Of a stretch of 64,000 nt of DNA, positions 52,705-63,790 are shown piece after piece. The position numbers and the translations under genes were made by a program. The DNA is from Chrysogorgia sp. JL179-B06 (Eukaryota > Cnidaria > Anthozoa > Scleralcyonacea > Chrysogorgiidae), in assembly GCA_035772405.1 (NCBI GenBank), contig JAYKKM010000057.1, positions 752,001 through 816,000 on the forward strand, in the 5' to 3' direction. Position 1 is the stretch's first letter; the number at the start of each line of letters is the position of its first letter. Below the pieces are notes generated by a model. It had not been told where the DNA came from, did not search any database, and saw nothing but the letters and a program-made list of their open reading frames with translations.

Positions 52705-54690
52705 TTAATAAGACCAGTCAGTTAAGGAAACAGATATTTCTGATGCAGCGTCTCTTAGTAATTTTGCTGGGATACCGTCAATTCCACTGGATTTGCATAC
52801 CTTAATCGATTTAAGGTGGCATAATACAGACGAGGGAAGCACCGGGCTAAAATTAAATGCATTCATAGATCTGGCATGGTGAATAGTATTATTTAAAGTA
52901 AAGGAACAATCATTTAATTCGCTGGTCATTCGTTTGGCCAGGTTGCAAAAGAAATTACAGAAAGCGTTAGCTGTTGTGTAATTGTCTTCAGTTCGTTTAC
53001 CATCATATTTAAATCGGGTGGTGGTAGCTTTGGTAGATGACTTTTCGTTTGGGACAAGCTTTTTGACGGTTTTCCAGAATTTACTTGGATTATCAAGATT
53101 TTCCTCCAATAGGTTTCTATAGTATCGGCCTTTTGCTTTTCGTATTTCTCGCGTAACCATATTTCGTAAATTTCGATATTTACTCCAATCCAATACGGAT
53201 TTACTCGATCTTGCTTCAATAAGAAAATGGTCTCTTTCCCTCATGCTGTCCTTAATTTTACTGGTTATCCATGATGTTTCTCTACCCCTGACTTTTTTAT
53301 TGATTAGTGGTGCATGTTTATCTGCAGCGGATAGAAATTTTGTCTTCCAGTTACCCCATGCCTTATTAATATTTGTAGATTTGCTGTAATCTGGGAACGA
53401 TAGTTTGCTAACATCTGATTTAAAAGAAGCAATGATATATTGCTTGTAGTTGCGCCAAGTGATCATACGAGGTTTAAATTTTATGTTGTGTAGTTTCCTA
53501 ATGCATCCAACCATGTCGTGATCGCTTAGAGAGGTTTTTATAACACTGCACTTAAGTATGTTTTGTTTTTGGTTTGTGGCAATAATGTCAATAAGTGTAG
53601 ATGATTCCTTTGTAATTCTTGTTGATTGTTTAACCAATTGTACAAGTCCCTTGAGAGATTGCTTAAATTCTTTACTTTTCTGATTATTGTTATAATCAGT
53701 ATTGAAATCTCCTAATATTATAATTTCCTTCCCCTCCGAGGTTGCAGTGGACATCATATCTTGAAATTTAGGTAGGAAATCAGGGTCCAGATATTGCGAA
53801 CCGTCCGGTGGTCTGTAGAAGTGATCCACTAATAAACCCCGTGTACAAGGCATTGTAATTTCCACCCAAATTGCTTCAATTGATTCAATTTCCAGGTCAA
53901 TGCGTCTAATAGCATTTATTGTATCCCTCAAGTAAACAGCAATTCCACCATAGTTATTACCAGATCTATCTTTTCTAAATAACTTATATCCAGCTATTTC
54001 TATTTCATTGTCATACACATCATCATAAAGATGGGTTTCGCCAAGACCAAGCATATGAATTCCTTTATGTGAATCAAGGAGAACACGTAGGGAGTCAATT
54101 TTTCTAGACAGTCCGCAGATATTTTGATGGCAAATACTTAAGCCACGCTTGGAAATGAGATTTTGTAAATCTTCGACCATATAATTAGGATATCCTGTTG
54201 TATCACTGTTCAAGGTACAATTGTTGGGAAAACAAGTGTGACAAGTCGGGCCCGCTTTATCCGTTAGATCACAACATTTCACATGAAGCAAACCATTGCA
54301 TAGATTACAGTTTACCGACATTTGATTCCTTCGAACTGTTCCTTTACAAGTCAAACACTTACCAGCAGGACCTGGGTTTAGAGCTATATCTCCGCATCTT
54401 TCGATAAGTATCGCCAACATAAAATGTCGAGATATGTTCATGACCATGGAGATTTTATTCGAGGTTGAGTCTCCTGACTTCAACGAAGCAGTTTGTGATT
54501 TCGAACGACTCGAAATTTCATATCGGATAGGTCTTGTAATTTCTTGACCAGCTGCAAATTCAATCTTTATTGAATAAGTTACAGCACTGTATTCTTGTTC
54601 TTCGTGATAACACTCCAATGAATTATTACAAATAAACTTTGCAATAATCAAAAATAAGAACAGCGACTGCATCAGACGACTGACCGCCAT
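52705..54690 (-). CDS. CR1 LINE ORF: 2A-like motif, PHD finger, endonuclease
   Basis: A 661-codon frame. Residues 1-25 (SRLMQSLFLFLIIAKFICNN) look like a signal peptide or membrane segment. Residues 101-108 are DIALNPGP, matching the 2A-like ribosome-skipping motif, with skipping expected between G107 and P108. A PHD-type finger follows (C112, C115, C128, C131, H136, C139, C150, C153). The AP endonuclease occupies about 180-400: HQNICGLSRK, GLGETHL, YRPPDGS, ILGDFNTD, SDHDMV; all catalytic blocks are present. The linker to RT continues to residue 661, where the frame breaks. Endonuclease would nick target DNA for target-primed reverse transcription. Confidence 0.85.
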   Translation of the reverse strand: MAVSRLMQSLFLFLIIAKFICNNSLECYHEEQEYSAVTYSIKIEFAAGQEITRPIRYEISSRSKSQTASLKSGDSTSNKISMVMNISRHFMLAILIERCGDIALNPGPAGKCLTCKGTVRRNQMSVNCNLCNGLLHVKCCDLTDKAGPTCHTCFPNNCTLNSDTTGYPNYMVEDLQNLISKRGLSICHQNICGLSRKIDSLRVLLDSHKGIHMLGLGETHLYDDVYDNEIEIAGYKLFRKDRSGNNYGGIAVYLRDTINAIRRIDLEIESIEAIWVEITMPCTRGLLVDHFYRPPDGSQYLDPDFLPKFQDMMSTATSEGKEIIILGDFNTDYNNNQKSKEFKQSLKGLVQLVKQSTRITKESSTLIDIIATNQKQNILKCSVIKTSLSDHDMVGCIRKLHNIKFKPRMITWRNYKQYIIASFKSDVSKLSFPDYSKSTNINKAWGNWKTKFLSAADKHAPLINKKVRGRETSWITSKIKDSMRERDHFLIEARSSKSVLDWSKYRNLRNMVTREIRKAKGRYYRNLLEENLDNPSKFWKTVKKLVPNEKSSTKATTTRFKYDGKRTEDNYTTANAFCNFFCNLAKRMTSELNDCSFTLNNTIHHARSMNAFNFSPVLPSSVLCHLKSIKVCKSSGIDGIPAKLLRDAASEISVSLTDWSY

Positions 54691-54715
54691 TGAAAATGAA
54701 TTTTGGGGGCGTGGT

Positions 54716-55304
54716 CAAAATTTTCTTACTGGCAAGAGTCGACATTTCACATGGCCCAATGCTTGATTGTGGTTTGCGTACCTGGTTACGCTTGCATCTC
54801 CTTGTGTGTTTAGCAAGGCTTCCAACGAATACAATGCAGCGGCGATGTGCTTGCAGCCAGCATCTCTGCCACCTTTGCACTTGCAAAAGGCATCCAAAAC
54901 ACTTCCTCTGTTGGACCCTTTACCTTCCAAAATAAACCATAGACATCATTTCCATCATCAGTTTTCCTTCGCATGCTCGGCAGGACCTTGCCAACGTAAA
55001 CGTGGACTCCGGCTTCTTCACATACTACGGTCTCGAACGATTCGACGTACCTGTCGTCAAAAAGCCGATAGTCCTCAAATTATTTATACACAGCTAGTCC
55101 TTGCTTGTCGTACTCTGTAGCGTGATAAATAAGATGATTGAAAAAGTCGTACAGACCAGACCGAAGGGTCACCGATTTGCACATCATGAATATAATTAAT
55201 CTGTGTCGAACATTATTAACATTATCGTTCCTTTGAAAGTTAGGCTCGATGGGTAACATCATCTTTTCCACAGCAGAAGCAATAACAACCAAAGCAGGCT
55301 TCAA
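54716..55304 (-). pseudogene. SWIM zinc-finger part of split SWIM/YqaJ gene
   Basis: On the minus strand a frame contains FEDYRLFDDRYVESFETVVC, KVLPSMRRKTDDGNDV and then the SWIM pattern FCKCKGGRDAGCKHIAAALY (C-x-C...C-x-H), ending near CRLLPVRKF at the LINE edge. SWIM fingers bind DNA or protein. A TAA stop precedes FEDYRLF at about 55078, and an upstream frame (55304-55080) may be an earlier part of the gene. The YqaJ-like continuation is at 50750-51075, after the 3.5-kb LINE. Confidence 0.6.
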
Positions 55305-55648
55305 GTAACCATTGATGGTTATTTCACGCTCTCACAAGAATTTTTTATTGACACCATGTTCATTGCGTTGAATTTTGCTTTGACAGTAGCATCAGACATT
55401 CTTATTCTCGTTTGACAAACACTATTACTCAACGGAATGCTCTCAGTAACGAGGGTTTCAACGAAGAACGCTACTGTTGTAAGTAGGCAATGTCCGCATG
55501 CCTTGGGTTTGTTTACATGCAGGGTCACATGACAACTACACGTGTTTTTAAGGCTAAAGTCGTGAATTAGGGAACTGGTTAGAAATATGATACCCTCACT
55601 ATGATTAATGTGTACTTTATACAGTATACAATGAGCTAATGATTTCAA
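55305..55648 (-). other. open frame upstream of SWIM part, unrecognised
   Basis: A 109-codon minus frame contains MSDATVKAKFNAMNMVSI near its end and could be the original 5' exon of the SWIM/YqaJ gene, but shows no domain. Confidence 0.3.
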
Positions 55649-57167
55649 TTATGAAATGTAATTAGTTTATTTTTGATAGCATACTGTACTTACCACTGGA
55701 GTAACCCCTGTTGCACTGTTTGGCACCTTCCGTTCTGGTGTGACCTAATTAATAGTAAAGTTTATAATTTTATTTAGTATTTGGGAAATAGATGCTAGAT
55801 ATAGAGAATGCTACATGAACCCAACATGACGAAATTGCATATGTTCCTTGAATCTTTGGGCATAAGTTTCACAGTCACCACCAATTAATATCTATATTAA
55901 ATACTCCAATAGTGTGGCTATTTCTAAACAAACATTGATTAGCAGCATCACAATAATCATGCAACTGTGAGATTACATGTATCACCAATAGATCACATTT
56001 ATTAGGGTTGCAAATCCATATTATAAAACATGCTTTTTATATAATAAACTGTAATTATTCAGAATGTCAGATAACAGGTTTGGTCTAGGCCTTAACAAAA
56101 GATATATAACAGAAGGTATTTTACCATTTTGACAACCTCTTTCTTTATATAATTTAAAATTGTCATCTAAGCTGTGTTACTGCCTGCAGTTGTTGTATGG
56201 CTTATTTTCTCACAGTTGACCTTATTGTTAATTTACAGTTAATTTTCTCACATGTCAGGCTGTTAACACATGTACATGTATAAATAACAACAATGAACCA
56301 AAATAATGCTCAAGCCTAGCTAATTTTACTAATTAACATGCAAATATTTGTGTAAACTACTGTGACTAGTGTACCCATTTCAGTACGTTAATACACCACT
56401 GGTGTTTGGTAGTAACTAAGTGCTGCAAATATTTTAACCAGATGTTCTAATATGAATATATGAATCTAGCTCAGATAATTATTTGAGTAGAGGAAACATT
56501 GTCGAGCAATATATTACATTGAAAAATTCCAGAGCTCAGATGCGAACAGTTAACCGAATTAGTTGAGAAATACAAAGATTTTATTGAAAATAAAAAGAAC
56601 GATTATCAAACAATTAACAAGACTAGGTCCCAAGGACAGTGCAAAGTTTTATAGAATTATGTATCATATAAAATAAAACAATAGTATAAGAGAAGTTTAA
56701 TGCCGTTCAGAATTTTAAATCGCTTGCTTATAAAGCTGCAGTATTATTAATAGTTAATATAGTGTTAGTTAGAAAAACAATTCTTGATCTTTATTTTAAT
56801 CAAAAGGTGATAAAGCTGATAAGTTGGACAGAACATTATGGCAACTATGTATATGGATAAAATTTCACTGGCTATAATGCCCTATGATTATTGGCCACAA
56901 AACGATGAAAATAAATGAAATAAATGATGATGAACAGTAAACATTATAAAAGTAAATTTTAGTATCCAGACGAGAAAGAAACAACAGAAAATAATGCTAG
57001 TTTGGTGTTTTGACGAAGTTAAAGGAAGCAATTAAGTCCAAAGACCAAGAAATACAAAATTGATTTTCTAATAAAAAGTGCCATATAATGTACTACATAA
57101 TAACCTTGACTGTTCGGTCTTTACAGTAATATACCAAACCTTGGCCGCTACAGCAAGATCTCGGTTA
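55649..57167. other. AT-rich DNA, no gene seen
   Basis: Only short low-complexity frames are present. I find no splice-bounded block and no clear repeat in this 1.5 kb. Confidence 0.45.
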
Positions 57168-58214
57168 GACCACACGAAGCCAAATCAAACTATAACTATT
57201 AGTGTTATTATATCATATTATATTATATATTATAATATAATATCATTATATTATATTATTATATTATATATATTGTTAGTGCTAAAACTCCTTAAACTCG
57301 TACCCAGACTCCGTCCTGTTTGGATTTACTACCATTGTATAACTCTATGACAAGCTATGACAAAATCTGTTTTAAATACACTGTAAACTATTAAAATGAA
57401 ATAAAAAATAACTTACATGAAGAGTAGTTGCTGTCTTTGTTGCTTTTTGGTGCAAAATTAAAAACTCGGTAAAATATCGATGTGAGGGTGCGTGACATTC
57501 TATCTGTGCATTCATGACCATTGGCAGTTTAAAATTAGTTTTGAACCAATGAACTAGTAGTTCCAGGCCGAACGCGCGCCAAATGCACAGATAGAATATC
57601 ACGCACCCTCATATCGATATTTTACAGAGCATTTGTCAACTTTATGATGGGTTTCTAGACTCATAAAGAATCTGTTTAGACTACTCTTGGTGATGGCAAA
57701 AGTTAGAAAATTTACTTACATGTACACTTGCGGAGTTTGAATGTGATTGGACGTGATTTTGTCAATGAAATTTGGGACAATCGAGAGTCGGCTGGATGTT
57801 GTGATTGAAGCTTCCATCCTTTCCATTTCTTATGTCTATATAGTGCCGTAGGACCGAGTTTTGAAATTCACATAAATTTATCACGATTATATGAGATTGG
57901 TACCAAAAAGCAACAAAGACAGCAACTACTCTTCATGTAAGTTATTTACAGTGTATTTAAAACAGATTTTGTTGTAACTTGTCATAGATTTATACAATGG
58001 TAATGGTAGTAAATCCAAACAGAGGGCGGAGTCTGGGTACAAGTTTTAGTACTAATAATATATATAACATAATATAATATAATATAATAATATTATGATA
58101 ATAATAATTATAATAATAATATAATAATATAATGATATTATATAATATATAATATAATAATAATAAAATATAATAACACTAATAGTTATAGTTTGATTTG
58201 GCTTCCTGTGGTGA
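57168..58214. mobile_element. ~1.05-kb fold-back element with nested inverted repeats
   Basis: Outer arms 57177-57212 and 58169-58204 are exact inverted copies. Middle arms about 57300-57470 and 57895-58045 match in inverse (for example GCAACAAAGACAGCAACTAC against its complement). Inner arms about 57470-57525 and 57578-57628 also match. The right arm contains a 270-bp segment (57629-57899) absent from the left. AT dinucleotide-rich runs lie near both ends. Confidence 0.8.
57720..57836 (-). CDS. candidate exon within the fold-back, unrecognised
   Basis: It lies in the 270-bp segment unique to the right arm. A frame beginning MERMEASITTSSRLSIVPNF runs to a strong donor ACAT|GTAAGTAAA at 57719. 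A second frame is equally open over the same bases, and an acceptor-like CTATATAG lies just upstream. Either a short first exon or an internal exon captured by the element. Confidence 0.25.
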
Positions 58215-58939
58215 GACTCACTCTTGGTCATGAAGCTAGTAGTTATAGACTATTAAAAATATTTTACGTGTCAAAAACCCCATCCCTTGATCGTTTAAAA
58301 AATCAAATTCCCTGTCTCAGAAAAAGTAAATCAGTCAATATCCCGGGTTATTAATACCCCACCCTGGGTTATTTTTTGTTATTATCACAAAATAGTTATC
58401 CACGCAGTTTCAAAATATGCTCTTAATTTAACAGTTCATATTATTGGAACAGCACCAAATTTCGCCAAGGCTACAATTATACAGCCAATAAATGGCCAAG
58501 GAACAAGGCATGTCTTTATTGGGCATATAGAGGAAATTCGATAGAAACGAATCAATCTAACAGTCGCGACCACCATACAAAACAAAGTAATACAGACAAT
58601 TTCTCTATTACAAGCTGTCAAATCGGTACTCTTTAATATTAATATTTAATGCTGAACAGCTCATTTAAAATTTAAAATAATCAAATACTGATAAAATTAC
58701 CATGAAGTTAAATAGCGAAACTACAGAACGTAAACAATACGCTTTAGTACAGGACTCTAATTTCTAACAAAATAATCTCGCAGGTTATGTTCCACTCAGA
58801 AGATAAATACGCTGCGTAATTACCTGACTGTCCTGACAACACAATGTGACAGAAGAAATATCCTGAATGTCAGACCTTTTACATTTTATATCCAGGTTCG
58901 TCTTCCCCTAACTGTAACAGACAACGAATTATTTCTCCT
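58215..58939. other. no supported gene
   Basis: AT-rich sequence. A short minus frame at 58436-58621 is open but featureless. Confidence 0.4.
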
Positions 58940-59065
58940 ACACCATATTTAATACTGTAAGTCCACAAAATCTCTGTTTCGAGAAGACTATATCACTCTC
59001 GCTCCTTGGAACAGCCATGTTTTCATATTTCGATAAAATTAAAATTCATACTCGCGCGTGCGCAG
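58940..59065 (-). promoter_or_regulatory. possible promoter and first exon
   Basis: On the minus strand CTGCGCACGCGCGAG (about 59052-59066), resembling an NRF-1-type site, is followed 45 bp later by ACATGG opening a frame MAVPRSESDIVFSKQRF. CpG-rich motif plus a Kozak-like ATG suggests a gene start. No downstream exon is confirmed. Confidence 0.3.
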
Positions 59066-59328
59066 TAGCATGTTAGCATAAAAACCCGGGGGGACACATC
59101 TTATATTCGAGACATATGAAATATTCGAGATAACGAAAACAAACTGCGTTACAATTTGACATGTAAAAACCCATCGATAACTCACTTAACGGTCTGCTGT
59201 CGTCGTTCAGGACCTTCACATTCACTTTTCCAGTGACATTAGTAAAATCATGGTAAATTGGAGTACCAAAACACTACGAAATAACCACAACCCCCGGAAC
59301 TCTCAGATGTTAACACTATCGTCGCTGA
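59066..59328. other. no recognisable feature
   Basis: No supported coding or repeat content. Confidence 0.35.
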
Positions 59329-59336
59329 CTCTATAT

Positions 59337-59375
<39 letters not shown>

Positions 59376-59377
59376 TA
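59329..59377. repeat. (TAGA)n microsatellite
   Basis: About ten uninterrupted GATA/TAGA tetranucleotides. Confidence 0.95.
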
Positions 59378-59419
59378 TCGTGTGAATTTTCGCCCCTCAT
59401 CACAATACTGCAAAGTTGA

Positions 59420-59693
59420 AACTTTGCACTAAAAAACAAGGCGTGGGATGCTTTGAAGCAGTTTAATTCCCCTGTCCGGAGTAACTAAGCAAGATGCGAA
59501 GCAGTTAAAGAAATGCTGGGGGAATGTCAAGGCCCATGCCAAAAAATACCTGGCTAAACAGAAGAGAGGCTAAATTAACTGGCGGTGGTCCTTCCACTTC
59601 CTACAGGAGGAAAAAGCTGCCACCGTAGCCTCTATTATCCCATCACAAATGAACAGCCTAAGTAACCTGTTTGACGATGATAATTATGAACCA
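59420..59693 (+). pseudogene. Myb/SANT-like DNA-binding exon remnant
   Basis: In shifting plus frames: KAWDALKQFNSPV, then DAKQLKKCWGNVKAHAKKYL and AKQKR, then LTGGGPSTS and EKAATVASIIPSQMNS with a terminal FDDDNYEP just before donor CAG|GTAAGA at 59694. The Trp spacing and the Gly-Gly-Gly-Pro and acidic tail are features of Myb/SANT-like proteins that often accompany Harbinger-type transposons. At least two stops or frameshifts are present. Helix positions were inferred by eye. Confidence 0.5.
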
Positions 59694-60690
59694 GGTAAGA
59701 CAATGTGATAGAACATAATGCACTTGTTATTCAATTGCACAAGAAGTTGGCGTGTTTTATATCACACAAATGGTAAATATAGATTAGTTGTAAATTCCCA
59801 CGGATTGTATATCAATGAACACGACTTGACAATTCATATATAGTATGTGTCACTATATATACATATTAACATCAAGCTGTGCTCATCTTCAACAAGAGAC
59901 AACATATACACTAATGACTTGCATCATTCGTACGGGTCAGAACACTAAACTTCACGAAATAATAAGTCAATTAATGAAATACACTGTGCTTTATAGCTGT
60001 GGTCAACAACATTACAACTTCACCCCATATTACCTGTCACAAAAGTGAATATTATGTGATGTGCAATATGCGATATTGCTTCGTTTTTGAAAGCCACGAT
60101 TATATTGGCCCTTTCTCAGTATGCAACGATACATCTCTTGTTCAACGAAAGCGATATATACCATGCGGCTGCAGTTCTTTAAATGCGAAAATTTATTTTT
60201 CCTTTCTTACTACACGGCCATAATCACTTGTGCAACGCAACATATATACCGCACATAAGAATGTCAATTATTTATACCTTCATCATGCAAACGCTGAGCA
60301 AATATCGGTATGAACTACAACAAATATACTCGCACATCCGGCGCCACCTGCATGCATCATTCTTAATTCACATATAAATCACGTTGTGATACCCAAGCCA
60401 TCCCACTCAATTCCACCCCTACTACATAATCAACTATATAATGAACTATATAATATTTAAAACATTGCGACAATTGTAAACAATGCATAATTTTCAATGT
60501 ACACCGCTAACCCACTATCATGGCCAATGAAATACAATATATACCAATCGCGACACTTCATTGGCGCACAACAAAATTTATCCTATCAAACCTACACGTA
60601 ACAGCCTCAGGTCCTCTTCAACTAACGTCCAATTTATCATGTTCATGCTCAATGTAATACTTCCCATTATGCACAAGCTTCCGTCGGGGT
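59694..60690. other. no supported gene
   Basis: Several 60-75-codon frames are open but all have irregular composition and mutually overlap. No repeat is visible until the CGAAGACC words at 60695. Confidence 0.4.
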
Positions 60691-60750
60691 GTTTCGAAAA
60701 CGAAGACCTACGAAGACCGAAGACCCGTCTTCGTATTACGAAAACGAAGA

Positions 60751-61515
60751 CCCATATCAGAAAACAAGGACTATTTATTAAAATTTCCTAAAATTATTAC
60801 CTTATTACTGTGCTTTATGCATTGTGTTCTTCCATGTTTATTTTAATATAAAATCTACCTCAATCATAGACATTCACAGCTTGATGTTGAATTTTAAATT
60901 ATTGCGGGTAAGGAAAACCACCCAAAAAGATCACGAGTTTCTGTGTTTTTGGCCGACTTTGTTATGTGAAATGGCATTCCCTTCCATTAAAAAGCGTGCA
61001 AATCGTGAGAACGACGTTGATTTGGAAAAATAATACATAGTGTACAAGTGGGATGACATAGTTTCGCAGCCTGGTGGTTCGATTGGTAGTGGGTCTTTTA
61101 GCTCAGTTTTCGTAGCTGAGATGGCCAGACGTTGATGCTGACTATGCAAAAAACAAATGCTGATTAATTTCCACACTGCCAATCGAACCACCAGGCTGCG
61201 AAACTGTCATCCCACTTGTACTATGTTTTATTTTTCCAAATCAACGTCGTTCTTGCGATTTGAACGCTTTTTAATGGAAGGGAATGCCATTTCATATAAC
61301 AAAGTTGGCAAAAACACAGAAACTCGCATGATCTTTTTGATTCAATAACTTACGCGCAATAATTTTCTCTTGTATAAAACTCAACATCGAGCTGTGCCGG
61401 AATGTCTATGATTCAGGAGGATTTTATATTATTGGAAGAATGCAATGCATAAAGTACAGTAATAAGGTCATAATTTTAAGAAATTTTAATAAATAGGCCT
61501 TGTTTTCTGATATGG
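60751..61515. mobile_element. 765-bp fold-back with ~342-bp arms
   Basis: Arms 60751-61092 and 61173-61515 are inverted copies, roughly 85-90% alike by eye (CCCATATCAGAAAACAAGG pairs with the right end). An 80-bp spacer lies between. Just outside both ends are words AAAACGAAGACCCGTCTT, at 60700-60745 and 61548-61563. Confidence 0.8.
60969..61134 (+). pseudogene. kinase glycine-loop-like exon fragment
   Basis: A plus frame reads MAFPSIKKRANRENDVDLEK to a stop, then VYKWDDIVSQPGGSIGSGSF followed by SSVFVAEMARR and a stop. GSIGSGSFSSVF matches the nucleotide-binding glycine loop of protein kinases (GxGxFxxV). It spans the end of the left arm and the spacer of the fold-back. Nothing else of a kinase follows, so at most one exon is represented. 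The match is short and could be chance. Confidence 0.25.
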
Positions 61516-61604
61516 GTAATATTCGTAATTTAGATTTGGTAATACGAAAACGAAGACCCGTCTTATATAAAGGTCAACGCATGGTGTGGAAATTTTCTGT
61601 GAAA

Positions 61605-61976
61605 ATGCTCATCAATATTTACACTGAAAGATATTGATAATTTTCCAGTTTACTCATTTCAACATGCAAAGATAATCCTGGAAGTAGTACAAGAAATTCA
61701 AATTTCAGAATTCAAATCGTTTTTGTACAGAGGAAGAACAACTTCTGTAAAAATATGGGATAATACTACTCCCTTGCAATCGTTTCTCTTGGATGCTATA
61801 AATAGATATTCAGAAGACAAATACACTTGTTTTCCAGGCTGTAAAATATTTCCAAACTTTCTTTTAAAAGAACACTTACAAGCCGACAAGAATCAGATGG
61901 ATCTTGCAAGCGCTGCATTTGTTTATGTCGATTTCAATGTTATTTTTGCGAGTGACTTGTCGGACAACCCATTCTG
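61605..61976 (+). CDS. unrecognised protein-like open frame
   Basis: From about 61605 the frame is open for over 120 codons. It includes FTLKDIDNFPVYSFQHAKII, RGRTTSVKIWDNTTPLQSFL, KYTCFPGCKIFPNFLLKEHL and VDFNVIFASDLSDNPF, then a stop. The periodic hydrophobic and aromatic pattern and absence of low complexity suggest real coding sequence, possibly the last exon of a gene or a multicopy element. No domain recognised. Confidence 0.45.
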
Positions 61977-62198
61977 ATTGGGTGGCTTGTTGAAGGCAGG
62001 GTCGTGATCGTTTCTCAAAATACTATTTCATCATAGTGACGTCATTAATTGCGACTTGCGTTTCGTACAGGCAATACATGTTGCCTGTGTTTCCGATAAA
62101 AAATCAAATTTGTGATACAAATTTCACACCAAATTACGAGGTGAAAGTACTATACCTCGACAGCTACAGCTCTCTTCGACAATTGCGTTGACGCCAAC

Positions 62199-62415
62199 GA
62201 TGTCGAAGGTAGGAGTCTCACATGAGCGTGATGAGGAGCAAGAAGCTGTACTCCTCGAGGAGGCTGAACAAATACCCGAAAGACATGTGAAAGCAGCCGA
62301 TACCGACAAATCTTCTGAAACAATGTTTGACCTAACGAAAATCATGCAAGGAAGTATAGTAAACATGGCTAAGTCTATGATGACAAAACCAAGAAAAACG
62401 ACTACGAGGTCGTGA
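62199..62415 (+). CDS. short acidic ORF, unrecognised
   Basis: An ATG opens 72 codons beginning MSKVGVSHERDEEQEAVLLE, glutamate-rich then basic (MTKPRKTTTRS). Downstream in other frames the sequence stays lysine- and glutamate-rich (to about 62670). It may be the start of an ORF1 or gag-like protein of the LINE that follows. Confidence 0.35.
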
Positions 62416-62689
62416 AGCCGAATGGGCCTTTGAGGCGGGAGCGAAGAAGCGCTCTAGACCTAAAAAACGAGCATGTTCACCGAAGAACGATAAGACTCAG
62501 GAAGCGAGCGAAAGAAAAGTTGCCAAGACACTACAGATACAGAAAGCAGTAATGGTCAGATCAGCAAAAGTGAAGCCGAAGATGCTGACCAAAGCAATGA
62601 CGATGATGCTGAAAGGCTAGTTCGCGCCAAAATGACAAAGGCAGGCGATCCAGGAAGCTCTCGGAGTCAAGGTGACCCCCAACATTGTT

Positions 62690-63790
62690 AAAAAGATCAA
62701 CAGAAACTCAGCTGATATTAGCAATCCAATTCAACATAATCAATCTGTCCATGCTGTTGTTCTTGACTTCACCAAGGCCTTTGACAAGGTACCACACCAT
62801 CGACTTTTAAATAAATTGGAGTATTATGGCATTCGCGGAACTTTGCTAGATTGGTTTACTTCATTTTTAATTGGGTGACAACAATATGTAATCTGTGAAG
62901 ACGTCATCACCTTCTTGTGTGACATCCGGAGTACACCAAGGAACAGTTTTATGTCTATTACTATTTTTGTTGTATGTAAATGACCTACCAGACGGTTTGA
63001 ACTCCCAGGTTAGGCTCTTTGCAGACGATGCCCTATTGTATGGTATTATTTCTGATGATACGGATGGAAACAAAACCCAAGATGATTTACGTAAATTGGA
63101 ACAGTGGCAGTACAAATAGCAAATGGACTTCAATCCGTGAAAGTGTAAAGTTGTATGCTTTTCTACTAAGAAGGACCCACCTCAAAAAACGTATGATCTT
63201 TGTGGTGTCATTAGAGGAAGTCAAATACACATGTTGGGGGTCACCTTGATCATAAATTGAAGTGGGGCTGCCATATTCGGGATATAACAGCCAAAGCTAA
63301 CATTTTAGGGGTAATGAAGCATAATCTTTGGAACTGCCCCTGAGAGGTAAAAGAAATTGCATACGAAACAATAGTACGACCGAAGTTGGAATATGCATGT
63401 ACGTCATGGGACCCTTATATTTACAAGAAAGATATAGCCGAAGTGGAAAGCATACAGAGAAAGGCTGCATGGTTTTGTACCCCAAATTATCAATAGATAG
63501 CGAGTGTCACAGACATGATAAAAGAGCAACGATGGGATAGTCTGGAGTCAAGAAGGAAAAAAGCAAGATTAAACTTAATGTATAAATTGTCTCAGATACT
63601 GCAAATCACTTAGAACCATGGTGAAATGCGCACATGTGGCAGCCATTCTTTTAAATATTGTATACCTAAGTTTTATTTAGATGTTTTTAAATTTTCATTT
63701 TTTCCAAAGACGATTAACGACTGGAACTATCTTCCAGAAAATTTAGTGAACTCGGATTCGTTTGAAGCTTGATCAAACTTGATCATTTTA
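62690..63790 (+). mobile_element. LINE reverse transcriptase remnant, multiply frameshifted
   Basis: Consecutive blocks appear in changing plus frames: VVLDFTKAFDKVPHHRLLNK, LLDWFTSFLIG, TSGVHQGTVL, the active-site equivalent LFADDALLYG, LGVTLDHKLKWG, then KLEYACTSWDPYIYK, QRWDSLESRRKKARLN and finally FFPKTINDWNYLPENLVN near 63710-63750. At least six frameshifts or stops. The C-terminal blocks resemble those of the fragment at the left end of the window, so both belong to related CR1/Jockey-type lineages. 5' limits are unclear. Confidence 0.8.

Larger units (their letters stand above)
51195..54715 (-). mobile_element. near full-length CR1-type LINE
   Basis: All parts are present on the minus strand: N-terminal region, PHD finger, AP endonuclease, RT and a 3' UTR ending AATAAAGTTTATTTGATTTG (tail of ATTTG repeats near 51197-51225). 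The RT is broken by frame changes near 52690, 52230 and 51905. It is inserted between the SWIM and YqaJ parts of another gene, in the same orientation. Confidence 0.85.
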
